A DNA stretch of 64,000 bases from positions 1-64,000 of the forward strand of contig NZ_JACJSG010000013.1 of assembly GCF_014697625.1 (NCBI RefSeq), given 5' to 3'. The notes under the pieces are model-generated. The model did no database searches. It had not been told where the DNA came from and saw only the letters and a program-made list of their open reading frames with translations. A program made the translations under genes and the position numbers. Each line of letters opens with the position of its first letter. Within the stretch, counting starts at the first letter, position 1. This document shows positions 44,412 to 53,123 of this stretch, in pieces. The stretch comes from Anabaena azotica FACHB-119 (GTDB lineage: Bacteria; Cyanobacteriota; Cyanobacteriia; Cyanobacteriales; Nostocaceae).

Positions 44412-45191
44412 ATGGCAACCAGAGCAGAAGATCAAAGCAAGCGTAGTGCAGGGAATCAAGAAAAGACCAGCACAAAAGCATCTCAAAAAAATGGTGCAGA
44501 TGCAAAAGGTAATGATGATTGGAGTCAAAAACTAGAAACATTACAATCTGCACTTAATGGGGATTTATCTACCCTATCTAGTGAAGATGCTAATGGCTTA
44601 ATTGATGAATGGTACAACTTGCTGCATAAGGCTAAAGAGCCAGAAATCAAAGAGATTGCTAATCAATTAAAGCAACTCAAACAACACCTAAAAAGCAACA
44701 AAGCTACAGGACATGAAATTAGCGAAGTCCTAATAGAAATTGGTGAGCAAACAGCTAACTTTGCATCTGATGCTGAGAAAGACATCAGAACGCCTGTGAG
44801 GAAATTAGGTAAACAATTAACAAAAGTTGGCAACTCTTTAGGTAAAGCGGAAGAGCATCAAGAGATTGAAGAAATCGATGCTGTTATAGAAACCCTGGAA
44901 GAAGATTTAGAGCAACTTGATACAGGTGTAGCAGTAGGCTCTATCGATAAATGGTATAAGTTGCTGCACAATTCAGATGCGGAAAATCTACAGGAAATTG
45001 CTAACGGACTGAAGGAATTGAAGCAGGTTTTAAACCGCAAAACAGCTAAAGCGTCCGACATTAGCCATATCCTAGAAAAACTAGGTGAACAAACAACTGC
45101 GGTAGGACAAGAAGCCAAGAGAGGTTTTAAAGGCCCTCTGCAAAGATTAGGTAAGCTGCTATCTAAGACTGGTAAATCTTTAGCAGAGTAA
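44412..45191 (+). CDS. hypothetical protein with two internal repeats of about 85 residues
   Basis: About 259 residues, charged and helical, without Cys in the repeats. Two homologous halves are obvious: LIDEWYNLLHKAKEPEIKEI...LKQLKQHL...RKLGKQLTKVGNSLGKA and SIDKWYKLLHNSDAENLQEI...LKELKQVL...QRLGKLLSKTGKSLAE. The conserved W-Y-x-L-L-H signature and L-G-x-x-L-(S/T)-K-x-G ends suggest a repeated helical bundle. I used ATG 44412 (MATRAEDQSK); in-frame ATG 44394 or GTG 44325 are possible and no ribosome-binding site decides. The function is unknown; length and composition recall stress-associated or structural helical proteins. Confidence 0.65.
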   Translation: MATRAEDQSKRSAGNQEKTSTKASQKNGADAKGNDDWSQKLETLQSALNGDLSTLSSEDANGLIDEWYNLLHKAKEPEIKEIANQLKQLKQHLKSNKATGHEISEVLIEIGEQTANFASDAEKDIRTPVRKLGKQLTKVGNSLGKAEEHQEIEEIDAVIETLEEDLEQLDTGVAVGSIDKWYKLLHNSDAENLQEIANGLKELKQVLNRKTAKASDISHILEKLGEQTTAVGQEAKRGFKGPLQRLGKLLSKTGKSLAE

Positions 45192-45220
45192 ACCTACGGG
45201 TAAATTTCACCCTAAATGGG

Positions 45221-45292
45221 TTTGTAGTAAGCACTTTAGTGCTAATTAGTGCTGAGAACTATCAGGACTAAAGTCCTTACTACGAACTACAA
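45221..45292. repeat. GTAGTAAGCACTTTAGTGC / GGACTAAAGTCCTTACTAC palindromic element
   Basis: The arms TTTGTAGTAAGCACTTTAGT and ACTAAAGTCCTTACTACGAA belong to the family seen at 15473-15527, with an insert TAATTAGTGCTGAGAACTATCA between them. It lies downstream of the repeat protein gene and could terminate transcription. Confidence 0.7.
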
Positions 45293-45531
45293 ATTACGGA
45301 CACAAGCTTAGATGAATTTGTTCAGGCGATCGCAAAAATTACGCATTCTAAATAATCAGTAACACCGATTTTTCCGTACTTAAGACTATTTTTATTAATA
45401 TATCTAATGTCTAAAATCGACACTGTATAAATTGTGCTTATATCAATGGCTGCACTATACATCGTCGGTAAGGTTCTTGAAAATTCATCCAAGATTCTCA
45501 TTGCCCCCCCTTACGAGTCGTGATGCGTAAA

Positions 45532-45825
45532 GCCCCCAAGTATGAGGCACAAAACCAATAAGTTTTGTGTCTCATCAGCCCTTGAGGTGGGGGTAAAGCG
45601 CGAATGACCCTTTGGGTGAGACAGTTGCTTTCCGACGCAAGCGCGATTGTTAGCACGGCCTCACCGAATTTATTCGGCCGTGATGGTGGTATAATCGAAT
45701 TGTCCACAACACAGGCAGAGTCTCGCCGAAAGGGAGGAACCTGTCTCGAAATGGGTGGCAAAGTATTTTTCGCCGTCGGGCAGCCGGTGTATGCTTGCGG
45801 AGGGTAAAGTAATCTGAGATGTTGC
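45532..45825 (+). ncRNA. highly structured RNA candidate, HEARO/omega-RNA-like
   Basis: Besides the left hairpin, several complementary segments are visible: GGTGAG (about 45614) with CTCACC (about 45660); GCTT...AAGC around 45630-45643; CACGGC...GCCGTG with an inner CCGAAT-tt-ATTCGG stem at 45655-45682; ACAGG...CCTGT at 45709-45742; GGC...GCC around 45756-45776; and GCAGCC...GCTTGC near 45780-45800. The base composition is far more GC-rich than the neighbouring intergenic DNA. From memory, the segment AGACAGTTGCTTTCCGACGC resembles HEARO RNAs, the omega RNAs of IscB/IsrB elements, but I could not check it with a covariance model. Confidence 0.5.
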
Positions 45826-45904
45826 TTTCTGGATTATTCCTTGGGGCATTTTGGATCTCCCTGTGAGGCAAGAATCCCCGAAATTCTATTTCGGGGAGTG
45901 TCAA
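45532..45904 (+). mobile_element. ORF-less IS200/IS605-type element carrying a structured RNA candidate
   Basis: The right side (45871-45904) is AGAATCCCCGAAAT, a TCT loop, then ATTTCGGGGAGTGTCAA, the hairpin plus GAGTGTCAA end typical of IS200/IS605 elements in cyanobacteria. The left side (45532-45596) is a long hairpin with arms GCCCCCAAG...CTTGAGGTGGGGG and ATGAGGCACAAAAC...GTTTTGTGTCTCAT. There is no TnpA, TnpB or IscB frame between them; the remaining 270 bases form the RNA candidate described separately. Because no transposase is encoded, mobility would need one in trans. The precise left boundary is not certain. It lies directly upstream of glgC. Confidence 0.6.
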
Positions 45905-45965
45905 CAGCTGCTACAGACAGTCCTAAACTGTAGGTGGGAGTCGAAAGGCAGTCGGGAGAAATCTT

Positions 45966-47255
45966 GTGAAAAAAGTCTTAGCAATTATTCTTGGTGGTGG
46001 TGCGGGTACTCGCCTTTACCCACTCACCAAACTCCGTGCTAAACCCGCAGTACCAGTGGCAGGGAAGTACCGTCTAATAGATATTCCTGTCAGTAACTGC
46101 ATAAACTCGGAAATTTTTAAAATCTACGTTTTAACACAGTTTAACTCAGCTTCTCTCAATCGCCACATTGCCCGTACCTACAACTTCAGTGGTTTCAGCG
46201 AGGGGTTTGTAGAAGTGCTGGCCGCCCAGCAAACACCAGAAAACCCCAACTGGTTCCAAGGTACAGCCGATGCTGTGCGTCAGTATTTGTGGATGCTGCA
46301 AGAGTGGGACGTTGAGGATATTTTAATTCTATCCGGTGATCACCTCTACCGGATGGATTATCGCCTATTTATCCAGCGCCATCGCGAAACCAATGCGGAT
46401 ATTACACTTTCCGTAATTCCCATCGACGATCGCCGCGCCTCAGATTTTGGTTTAATGAAAATCGATAGCTCTGGGCGAGTGATTGATTTCAGCGAAAAAC
46501 CCAAAGGCGAAGCCCTAGCCCAAATGCGTGTAGACACCACCATTTTAGGCTTAACTCCAGAACAGGCAGCAACACAGCCTTACATCGCCTCAATGGGCAT
46601 TTACGTCTTTAAAAAAGATGTTTTGTTCAAACTCTTGAAAGAAGCTGTAGAACGTACAGATTTCGGCAAAGAAATTATTCCTGATGCCGCAAAGGATCAC
46701 AACGTTCAAGCTTATTTATTTGATGACTACTGGGAAGATATCGGGACAATCGAAGCTTTTTACAACGCCAATTTAGCTTTGACTCAGCAGCCCTTACCGC
46801 CCTTTAGCTTCTATGATGAAGAAGCGCCAATTTATACCCGCGCACGTTACCTACCACCGACAAAACTATTAGATTGCCAAGTCACAGAGTCAATTATTGG
46901 TGAAGGCTGCATACTCAAAAATTGTCGCATTCAACACTCAGTGTTAGGAGTGCGATCGCGGATTGAAAGCGGCAGCATCATCGAAGAATCCCTACTCATG
47001 GGCGCTGACTTCTACCAAGCTTCCGTAGAACGTCAAGGCGGCATAGAAAAAGGAGAAGTCCCCGTAGGCATCGGCCCAGACACAATCATCCGCCGTGCGA
47101 TCATAGATAAAAATGCCCGCATCGGTCACGATGTCAAAATCATCAACAAAGACAACGTGCAAGAAGCCGACCGCGAAAGCCAAGGATTTTATATCCGCAG
47201 TGGCATTGTTGTAGTCCTCAAAAACGCAGTCATCCCAGATGGAACAATTATTTAG
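45966..47255 (+). CDS. glgC: glucose-1-phosphate adenylyltransferase (ADP-glucose pyrophosphorylase)
   Basis: This enzyme makes ADP-glucose from glucose-1-phosphate and ATP, the committed step of glycogen synthesis. The 429-residue length is that of cyanobacterial GlgC. Motifs: [20 protein letters not shown] at the N-terminus, the DHLYRMDY substrate loop, SEKPKGEAL, and a C-terminal left-handed beta helix with [20 protein letters not shown]. The Lys residues of the 3-phosphoglycerate activator site are in the C-terminal [13 protein letters not shown] region. The start is GTG 45966, preceded by GTCGGGAGAAATCTT. The ORF-less IS200/IS605-type element ends 61 bases upstream, so its transcription may read into or replace the glgC promoter. 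Confidence 0.96.
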   Translation: MKKVLAIILGGGAGTRLYPLTKLRAKPAVPVAGKYRLIDIPVSNCINSEIFKIYVLTQFNSASLNRHIARTYNFSGFSEGFVEVLAAQQTPENPNWFQGTADAVRQYLWMLQEWDVEDILILSGDHLYRMDYRLFIQRHRETNADITLSVIPIDDRRASDFGLMKIDSSGRVIDFSEKPKGEALAQMRVDTTILGLTPEQAATQPYIASMGIYVFKKDVLFKLLKEAVERTDFGKEIIPDAAKDHNVQAYLFDDYWEDIGTIEAFYNANLALTQQPLPPFSFYDEEAPIYTRARYLPPTKLLDCQVTESIIGEGCILKNCRIQHSVLGVRSRIESGSIIEESLLMGADFYQASVERQGGIEKGEVPVGIGPDTIIRRAIIDKNARIGHDVKIINKDNVQEADRESQGFYIRSGIVVVLKNAVIPDGTII

Positions 47256-47283
47256 TCAACAGTCAACAGTCAACAGTCAACAG
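47254..47283. repeat. STRR array (GTCAACA)n
   Basis: Four tandem GTCAACA heptamers start at the glgC stop codon and run to about 47282. They belong to the same class as the arrays at 16862-16935 and 9670-9735. Confidence 0.8.
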
Positions 47284-47322
47284 GTTTTCAAATTTGGACT
47301 AATGACTAAGGACTAATGACCA

Positions 47323-47784
47323 ATGACTAAACTAATTTTGCTAATTGGCCTTCCTGGTAGTGGTAAGTCAACTTTAGCAAAACAATTAGTATCACAATGC
47401 CCCCAGATGCAGCTGGTTTCTACAGATGCCATCAGGGGGCAATTATTTGGCTCAGAAGCCATTCAAGGGTCATGGCTGCTGATTTGGCAAGAAATAGAAC
47501 GACAATTCCAGCAAAGTATTATTACTGAAAAAATAGTTCTTTTTGATGCCACCAACGCCCAACGCCAGCATCGCCGCGAACTCATCACCCTAGCCCGTAA
47601 CTTAGGCTTCACCCACATCATAGGAATTTGGGTCAGAACACCCGTCTGGTTGTGCCTAGCACGTAACAAAAAACGCCCACGCCAAGTCCCCGAAGAAGTA
47701 ATCCTACGAATGCACCGCCAACTGCGCGACGAACCCCCCGGTTTGGAAGATGGGTTAGATCAGATAGTTGATTGTAGGGGATGA
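47323..47784 (+). CDS. P-loop kinase of the AAA_33/zeta-like family
   Basis: The 153-residue protein has Walker A LIGLPGSGKSTLAKQLVSQC at the N-terminus, STDAIRGQLFG (base- or substrate-binding region), LFDATNAQRQHRRELITLAR, and the lid NKKRPRQVPEEVILRMHRQL. Small proteins of this type phosphorylate polynucleotide ends, sugars or other small molecules; no toxin-antitoxin partner is adjacent, so a zeta-toxin role is unlikely. It is short but complete compared with family members of about 150-170 residues. The gene is preceded by a GTCAACA array and followed by GA-rich repeats. Confidence 0.78.
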   Translation: MTKLILLIGLPGSGKSTLAKQLVSQCPQMQLVSTDAIRGQLFGSEAIQGSWLLIWQEIERQFQQSIITEKIVLFDATNAQRQHRRELITLARNLGFTHIIGIWVRTPVWLCLARNKKRPRQVPEEVILRMHRQLRDEPPGLEDGLDQIVDCRG

Positions 47785-48018
47785 GGAGGATGAGGGGAAT
47801 GAGGGGGATGAGGGGGATGAGGGAGAAGTAGCTTTAGCTTGAGACAAAGTGGGAACACAGATACATAATCTCTCCCCCCACTCCCTCATCTCCCCCCACT
47901 CCCCAGTCCCCAGTCCCCAAGTACGGAAATTTCCCCGGCCCAATGAGCGGGAACCATACTTGATTTTCTTCATTATTTGTTAATTTAAAGTCAGAATATT
48001 TATTGCTTGGCAACATAC
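47779..48018. other. GA-rich tandem repeats and spacer before a MITE
   Basis: From 47779 to about 47828 there are tandem GGGGATGAG units, followed by a mirrored CCCCACTCCC tract (47876-47920), so the region can form an imperfect long hairpin. No gene is supported. A 10-base sequence, GGCAACATAC, at 48009-48018 is the left target duplication of the following MITE. Confidence 0.5.
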
Positions 48019-48164
48019 CTGACTTTTCACGTCATGTGGAAAAGCTAACGCTAGACCTAACCCCCCAGCCCCCTTCCCTACAAGGGAAGGGGGAGAAATC
48101 AAAGCCTCTCTCCTTGTAGGAGAGAGGTTTGGAGAGAGGTCTTCCAGATCCCGTGAAAAGTCAG
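48019..48164. mobile_element. MITE with CTGACTTTTCACG terminal repeats and 10-base target duplication
   Basis: The left end CTGACTTTTCACG and right end CGTGAAAAGTCAG are perfect inverted repeats. The 10 bases GGCAACATAC stand immediately outside both ends (48009-48018 and 48165-48174), which is the mark of a transposition target duplication. The interior consists of CCTAACCCCCCAGCCCCCTT and two hairpins (CCCTTCCCTACAAGGGAAGG; CTCTCCTTGTAGGAGAG), with no coding content. A one-sided copy is at 40401-40496. It is located about 75 bases upstream of the dnaJ-type gene. Confidence 0.75.
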
Positions 48165-48238
48165 GGCAACATACCTGGCAAATTTTCAACTTCAATATTA
48201 GACAAAAACTTAAAGAAATTTTTACAGGAGGCTGGTAG

Positions 48239-49237
48239 ATGGCTGCAACCGACTTCAAAGACTATTACGCAATTTTAGGAGTTAGTAAGACTGCCACTCC
48301 AGAGGAAATTAAACAAGCCTTTCGTAAGCTAGCCCGCAAATATCACCCTGATGTAAATCCGGGTAATAAGCAGGCGGAAGCAAGTTTTAAAGAAGTAAAC
48401 GAAGCTTACGAAGTTTTATCAGATGCCGACAAACGCAAGAAATATGACCAATATGGGCAATATTGGCGACAAGTTGGCGAAGGCTTCCCAGGGGGTGGCG
48501 TTGGTGTCGATATGGGTGGCGTTGACTTCAGCCAATACGGCAACTTTGATGAGTTCATCAATGAGTTGCTAGGACGCTTTGGTGGTGGTGCGCCTCGTGG
48601 TGGGCGGCAAAGTTACTCTTACCGCACTTCCGGCGGTAGACCAGGGGGCGGCTTTGGCGGCTTTAATGACTTCGGGTTTCAAGATGTAGGGACAGCAGGT
48701 GGTAGCCAAGACACAGAAGCGTCTATCAGCTTAACTTTTGCTGAGGCTTTTGCAGGTGTGCAAAAGCGTTTTAGTTTAGGCAATGAAACTATTGATGTGC
48801 GGATTCCGGCTGGCGCGAAACCAGGTAATCGCTTACGGGTAAGGGGTAAAGGTCAATTTAACCCTATGACTCAACAACGCGGCGACCTATATTTAAAAGT
48901 AGAATTTCAGCCGCACTCGTTCTTCCAAATTGAAGGTGATAATCTAGTTTGCGAAGTTCCTATTACTCCAGATGAGGCAGCCTTGGGCGCTTCAATCGAT
49001 GTACCTACACCCGATGGTTCAGTTAATGTCAAACTCCCTGCGGGAGTGCGTTCTGGTCAATCTCTCCGTTTACGCGGTAAAGGCTGGCCTGCCAAGGGTG
49101 GACGGGGTGATCAGTTGGTGAAGGTGGCTATTGTTCCACCCAAAGATATGAGCCAACAAGAGCGAGAATACTATGAGAAAATCAGGGCTATTCGCAGTTA
49201 CAATCCTCGGAATCACCTACAGCAAGTCAAACTGTAA
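48239..49237 (+). CDS. DnaJ-family co-chaperone (CbpA-type, no zinc finger)
   Basis: The 332-residue protein has an N-terminal J domain ([20 protein letters not shown], with the HPD motif in [10 protein letters not shown]) and a Gly/Phe-rich region of about 75-150 ([13 protein letters not shown]). The two C-terminal client-binding domains follow ([59 protein letters not shown]). The zinc-finger CxxCxGxG motifs are missing, which makes it a class II DnaJ. It stimulates a DnaK ATPase and delivers substrates. A strong Shine-Dalgarno, ACAGGAGGCTGGTAG, precedes the ATG. The hairpin after the gene is a likely terminator. Confidence 0.93.
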   Translation: MAATDFKDYYAILGVSKTATPEEIKQAFRKLARKYHPDVNPGNKQAEASFKEVNEAYEVLSDADKRKKYDQYGQYWRQVGEGFPGGGVGVDMGGVDFSQYGNFDEFINELLGRFGGGAPRGGRQSYSYRTSGGRPGGGFGGFNDFGFQDVGTAGGSQDTEASISLTFAEAFAGVQKRFSLGNETIDVRIPAGAKPGNRLRVRGKGQFNPMTQQRGDLYLKVEFQPHSFFQIEGDNLVCEVPITPDEAALGASIDVPTPDGSVNVKLPAGVRSGQSLRLRGKGWPAKGGRGDQLVKVAIVPPKDMSQQEREYYEKIRAIRSYNPRNHLQQVKL

Positions 49238-49253
49238 TCTCAAGTTGGTTTGG

Positions 49254-49289
49254 TTGGTAATGGGTTATCGGCTGTTTTCCCATTACCAA
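49254..49289 (+). terminator. hairpin TTGGTAATGGG...CCCATTACCAA downstream of the dnaJ-type gene
   Basis: Perfect 11-base arms (49254-49264 and 49279-49289) around a 14-base loop, 17 bases after the stop codon. There is no T-run immediately 3', so this may be a rho-independent-like or processing hairpin rather than a classical terminator. Confidence 0.5.
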
Positions 49290-49435
49290 CTATCTCAAAA
49301 TGTTGTTTTTTAACGTAACGCGAAAGTCCCTACCTTCAGCAAAGCAAGGTATGTATGAGGAGCCGCCAAACATTTTCTCAATCATCTTTATTTTTAACTC
49401 TGTTACCTGTCACCTGTTACCTGTCCCCTGCTATA

Positions 49436-50557
49436 TTATGCTAACGGCAAGCAAAAGCGAAATGTACTACCAATTCCCAGTTCGCTGTCTACCTGAATTT
49501 CTCCACCTTGTAATTCTACTAGGTGCTTAGTAATAGTTAATCCGATACCTGTGCCTCCAGAATTGCGATCGCGTGATTGATCTGCCCGCCAAAAGCGCTC
49601 AAACACATGGGGTAAATCCTCCGCAGCAATGCCTATACCTGTATCAATTACAGCAATCCAGAGTTGGCGGTTTTCTGGCCATGTACGGATACTAATTGAA
49701 CCCTTGGCAGTATAACGGATGGCGTTACCAATAAGGTTGACTAATATTTGTTCTGTGCGATCGATATCTGCTAATACCAGGGGAATCTGCGGGGAAAATT
49801 CCGCCAGTAATACTGGCCCATCTTCTAACAATTGGTCACTAAATCTTTCAACTAAAGACTCTAATAAAGGATATAAATTTACTGGTTGAATTCTAATTGG
49901 CAAATAACCAGCTTCCGCTTTAGATAACTCTTGTAAATCGTTCACCAAACGTTCTAAACGCCTAGTTTCTTGCGCTAATCTGCGATAAATTTCCGGCGAT
50001 GGCTGAATCTCACCATCGGCGAGTTCTTCTAAATAACCACGTACCACTGTTAGCGGTGTGCGTAGTTCATGAGTCATATCTCCTATCAATTCCCGTCGCC
50101 TTGCTTCCACACCTTCCAAACTAGCAGCCATGCGATTAAAACTCGTACCCAAGCGATTAAGTTCGGGAATATCCGACATAGGTAATCTTGCTTCTAAATG
50201 ACCAGCCGCAAACTGTTGAGTAATTTGTTCCATCTCAGTTAAGCGCTGCATAATCCTTTGAGATACCCAATAACTCAAACCTCCCGCCGCCGTACTACCT
50301 ACTAACACTGACCAAATAGTGCTAGTCCGCCAAGCAGTCTCAAATCCTTGTACTAAATCAGCACGAATATTAATTAAATTTATTCCTTCACTTTCTAATC
50401 TTTCTAAATGCAGGACAAAGAAGCGGGGAGAAGAGACTTTACTAATAATAACTAGACTCATCAACCCAACAATCATCACCACTAAATGAGAAAAAAACAA
50501 GCGGGATGCTAAAGGTAAAGATGTTGTCCAGCGCCAACCCTTGTTATTTTTGCTCAT
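49436..50557 (-). CDS. sensor histidine kinase of an OmpR-type two-component system
   Basis: The 373-residue kinase has two membrane segments (about 18-40, LFFSHLVVMIVGLMSLVII; and about 80-98), enclosing a short periplasmic sensor of about 40 residues. Next comes a HAMP-like linker (RLTEMEQITQQFAAGHLEAR), the HisKA domain with phosphoacceptor H163 in LIGDMTHELRTPLTVVRGYL, and a HATPase_c domain with N-box (ILVNLIGNAIRYT), DTGIGI and GGTGIGLTIT. The signal is unknown; the small sensor loop suits metal or envelope sensing. It overlaps the upstream response-regulator gene by 4 bases, so they form one operon and a cognate pair. Confidence 0.92.
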   Translation of the reverse strand: MSKNNKGWRWTTSLPLASRLFFSHLVVMIVGLMSLVIISKVSSPRFFVLHLERLESEGINLINIRADLVQGFETAWRTSTIWSVLVGSTAAGGLSYWVSQRIMQRLTEMEQITQQFAAGHLEARLPMSDIPELNRLGTSFNRMAASLEGVEARRRELIGDMTHELRTPLTVVRGYLEELADGEIQPSPEIYRRLAQETRRLERLVNDLQELSKAEAGYLPIRIQPVNLYPLLESLVERFSDQLLEDGPVLLAEFSPQIPLVLADIDRTEQILVNLIGNAIRYTAKGSISIRTWPENRQLWIAVIDTGIGIAAEDLPHVFERFWRADQSRDRNSGGTGIGLTITKHLVELQGGEIQVDSELGIGSTFRFCLPLA

Positions 50558-51264
50558 ACTATGGGTGAATCTTCAAATTTATAACCAACCCCGACTACAG
50601 TTTTAATAAAAGTGGGGTTAGCAGGATCAGGCTCAATCTTTTTTCTTAGCCTAGCCACATGAGTATCCACAACACGTTCATCACCAAAAAAATTATCTCC
50701 CCAAAGTTTATCAATTAGCTGGGTACGGTTCCAAACTCGCCCAGGATTACTCACAAAAGTACTTAGCAAATTAAATTCAAGAGTTGTTAAATCTAAAGCT
50801 TCTGGTGGTTGAGAATTTACTTGACGACTAGCTGTCCGTTGGTCTAAGTCTACTATGAAGTGTTGAGTGCGATTTACTTGAGTCTGTCCACCTTGGCGCA
50901 GACTCCGCCGCAGTAGCGCCCGCACTCTCGCTACTAACTCTCTAGGACTAAAGGGTTTAGCCATGTAGTCATCAGCGCCAGTAGACAAGCCTATCACCCG
51001 GTCTATTTCCTCACTCTTAGCCGTCAGCATCAATATATAAGGGTCTTTTGCGCCTGGTTTCTGGCGAATGCGGGCGCAAACTTCCAACCCATCCAGCCCA
51101 GGAATCATCAAATCTAGGATGATTAAATCTGGTGGTTGTTCCTGAAACATTTTTAACGCAGTAATACCATCGCGGCTAATGCGACAGGAAAATCCCTCTT
51201 TCTCTAAAGAATGTTGGATTAACTGAGCAATTTCTGATTCATCTTCAACAATTAATATATTCAT
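50554..51264 (-). CDS. response regulator, OmpR/PhoB family
   Basis: The 236-residue protein has an N-terminal receiver domain with acidic pocket VEDES, phosphoacceptor D51 (LIILDLMIPGLDGLEVCARI), Thr in LMLTAKSEE and Lys in YMAKPFSPRE, then a winged-helix DNA-binding domain at about 135-235 (LDLTTLEFNLLSTFVSNPGR; DERVVDTHVARLRKKIEPDP; IKTVVGVGYKFED). It is the cognate partner of the kinase encoded just downstream. Its targets cannot be inferred from sequence. The start ATG at 51264 is preceded by ATCGAG at suitable distance. Regulon unknown. Confidence 0.93.
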   Translation of the reverse strand: MNILIVEDESEIAQLIQHSLEKEGFSCRISRDGITALKMFQEQPPDLIILDLMIPGLDGLEVCARIRQKPGAKDPYILMLTAKSEEIDRVIGLSTGADDYMAKPFSPRELVARVRALLRRSLRQGGQTQVNRTQHFIVDLDQRTASRQVNSQPPEALDLTTLEFNLLSTFVSNPGRVWNRTQLIDKLWGDNFFGDERVVDTHVARLRKKIEPDPANPTFIKTVVGVGYKFEDSPIV

Positions 51265-51622
51265 CTCGATGTCAGATACGCAGATTTAGTTCTAAGTTGT
51301 AAAGTTGACTACAGCAACTAGCAAGAGTTCTGATAGGAATTAATTTAACACTTACTTTTGTAGTTGTGGTGAACCAGATATATATTTTAAGTTTCAAGAT
51401 AATAGCCCCTTGTGCTAGCGACTGATGGAGAGTATCTTCTTCAGCATGGTCAGGTAATTTATGTCATTACTCATCATTTGAATTTACGAAGTCATTATCA
51501 GAACAAATTAAATGGAGGTATTACCGCAACTCTGGCATTTTAGCCTTAAATGAAGCGTATTAGATTGTATTAAATCTCATAACAAAGCAATTTTGTCAAG
51601 GTAAACAACCCAAATTAAGAGT
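51265..51622. other. AT-rich divergent region
   Basis: About 360 bases between the response-regulator gene (minus) and a small secreted-type protein gene (plus). I see no repeat, RNA or convincing open frame. It probably contains promoters in both directions. Confidence 0.4.
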
Positions 51623-52087
51623 ATGAATTTATTCAAAATAGCATGGCAAATATCAATTTTTACCTTTGTTTATTTATTTCCTATGTTAACTGTAGATGCT
51701 GGCGAAATTTATAAGTTAAAAAATGGATTGGCATTTTATATAAATGTAATTAATCAACACCCTTTTTTGGTTGATCATGAGAAATTGCTGATAATTCAAA
51801 ATCATCAAAAACAAGTACAACAAATAACTTTGTACGGAGACCCAGGCACAGGTAGTCCTGCATTTTTATTTAAACAAAATGAAGATATTATTTTAATAGA
51901 TAGTAATGGTTACTGGTATTTTTTTAATCAAAAAGGCGTTTTATTAAGGAAAGTTTGGAAATGGCAGGAAGATTTGCCAAGAGATTTTATCGGCATAATC
52001 GCTTATAGTAAAGACAAAAATGACTATATATTAATTAAAAATCGCAGGATTACCAAGAATGATGTTTACCGATATAAAGACCCATAG
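51623..52087 (+). CDS. hypothetical secreted protein, 154 aa
   Basis: An N-terminal signal peptide is clear (MNLFKIAWQISIFTFVYLFP, cleavage likely after VDA). The mature 128 residues are rich in aromatic and basic residues and appear beta-strand-rich (HEKLLIIQNHQKQVQQITLY; DIILIDSNGYWYFFNQKGVL; DYILIKNRRITKNDVYRYKD), possibly forming a propeller- or YD-like blade set. No Cys is present. The gene is AT-rich compared with its neighbours, which may indicate acquisition. I do not recognise the family. Confidence 0.6.
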   Translation: MNLFKIAWQISIFTFVYLFPMLTVDAGEIYKLKNGLAFYINVINQHPFLVDHEKLLIIQNHQKQVQQITLYGDPGTGSPAFLFKQNEDIILIDSNGYWYFFNQKGVLLRKVWKWQEDLPRDFIGIIAYSKDKNDYILIKNRRITKNDVYRYKDP

Positions 52088-52412
52088 TCAGCGCATCTCA
52101 AATATTATTGATAATGGGTTTTTTAGAGGATGAATGAAAAAAAATATCGGTTGTAATTAAGACTAGTAAATCACATTTGCCTGCCATTTTTTAGGGGAAT
52201 TTAAATCTTTCCCTCCCTTTTTTAAGAAGGATTAGGAAGGATAAGGTGAATATTTAATAGTTAAGAAATACAGCAGTTTCGCTATTAGTGAAATACTGTA
52301 GAGACGTTACATGTAACGTCTCTACATGGTTTTGGGTTTTACGCTTGTACTTCATTTACCCAAAATATGCTGTATCCTCTAATAACTATATTAAATATTC
52401 AACCTTTAAATC
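52088..52412. other. intergenic region with a 28-base perfect palindrome
   Basis: The sequence GTAGAGACGTTACATGTAACGTCTCTAC occupies 52298-52325; in halves it reads GTAGAGACGTTACA and TGTAACGTCTCTAC. This palindrome is common in Nostoc intergenic DNA; a degraded relative is at about 13627. The remainder is AT-rich, with no gene. The palindrome lies between two convergent genes and may act as a bidirectional terminator. Confidence 0.6.
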
Positions 52413-53123
52413 CTACATATTGGAATTAGATAGCGTCCGATAGCCATATCCTAAATGAGAATCCTTTTGGATATATTGTTTAATGCTATCGAGGTCAATA
52501 AAACAGTCAGCAACATCAATTAAACAGTCATTAGTCATGGTTCGCAGACTGACGACTTCTACACGCACTCCTGTGCTGGTAACTGCATTGACTGCATAAG
52601 CTAAATCTCCATCACCACTAACTAAAACAGCCGTGTCGTAGTAAGGCGCTAGAGTAATCATATCTACCGCAATTTCTACATTTAAATTGGGTTTTTTGTT
52701 GTTATCTGTAGGTTGGAGTTCTTTGGTAACAACACGATAACCATTGCGACGCATCCAAAACAGAAAACCTTGTTGTTTTTCATTACTGCGTTGGCGTGTA
52801 GGAGTTGGTCGAGATATATCAACCCCTGTGTAGAAAAATGCCCTTAATAATCTAGAACCCGCAGTTAAACGACAAAGTAATTTGAGGTAATCGATTTCAA
52901 TACCGAGTTGTAAAGCGGCATTAAATAGGTTCCCACCATCAATAAAAATAGCGACTCGACCACGGTTTGAGTCACTGGTAATAGATACATCATTTCTGGG
53001 TTCTCGCTGCCTAGAAACTTCACTTTTGTTACCATTTTTTATTTGTATTTTTGCCGATAAATTCGGTTCTTCCGCTTGGTGGTGATATGAATTCTTTCCT
53101 TTCGTGAAACTAGGGTTGATCAT
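52413..53123 (-). CDS. NYN-domain protein (LabA/DUF88-like)
   Basis: The 236-residue protein has a low-complexity polar N-terminus of about 55 residues, then a NYN (PIN-like) domain. The acidic residues of the domain are present: D in VAIFIDGGNLFNAALQLGIE, D in VEIAVDMITLAPYYDTAVLV and the pair in SGDGDLAYAVNAV. This fold is found in metal-dependent nucleases and in LabA, which modulates circadian output in Synechococcus. The start is ATG 53123, supported by an excellent CCAGAGGAATCA site upstream; an upstream in-frame start would add 26 residues lacking the family pattern. Activity has not been shown for most members. Confidence 0.83.
   Translation of the reverse strand: MINPSFTKGKNSYHHQAEEPNLSAKIQIKNGNKSEVSRQREPRNDVSITSDSNRGRVAIFIDGGNLFNAALQLGIEIDYLKLLCRLTAGSRLLRAFFYTGVDISRPTPTRQRSNEKQQGFLFWMRRNGYRVVTKELQPTDNNKKPNLNVEIAVDMITLAPYYDTAVLVSGDGDLAYAVNAVTSTGVRVEVVSLRTMTNDCLIDVADCFIDLDSIKQYIQKDSHLGYGYRTLSNSNM

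Noticed and set aside
45604..45807. 67-codon plus-strand frame inside the structured block
   Set aside because: Sequence follows RNA-like stems and has no protein family pattern; treated as non-coding.
45532..45825. RNase P RNA, tmRNA or group II intron as an explanation for the structured block
   Set aside because: Conserved landmarks of these RNAs (RNase P GAGGAAAGUC-type core, tmRNA tag frame, group II domain V) were not found.
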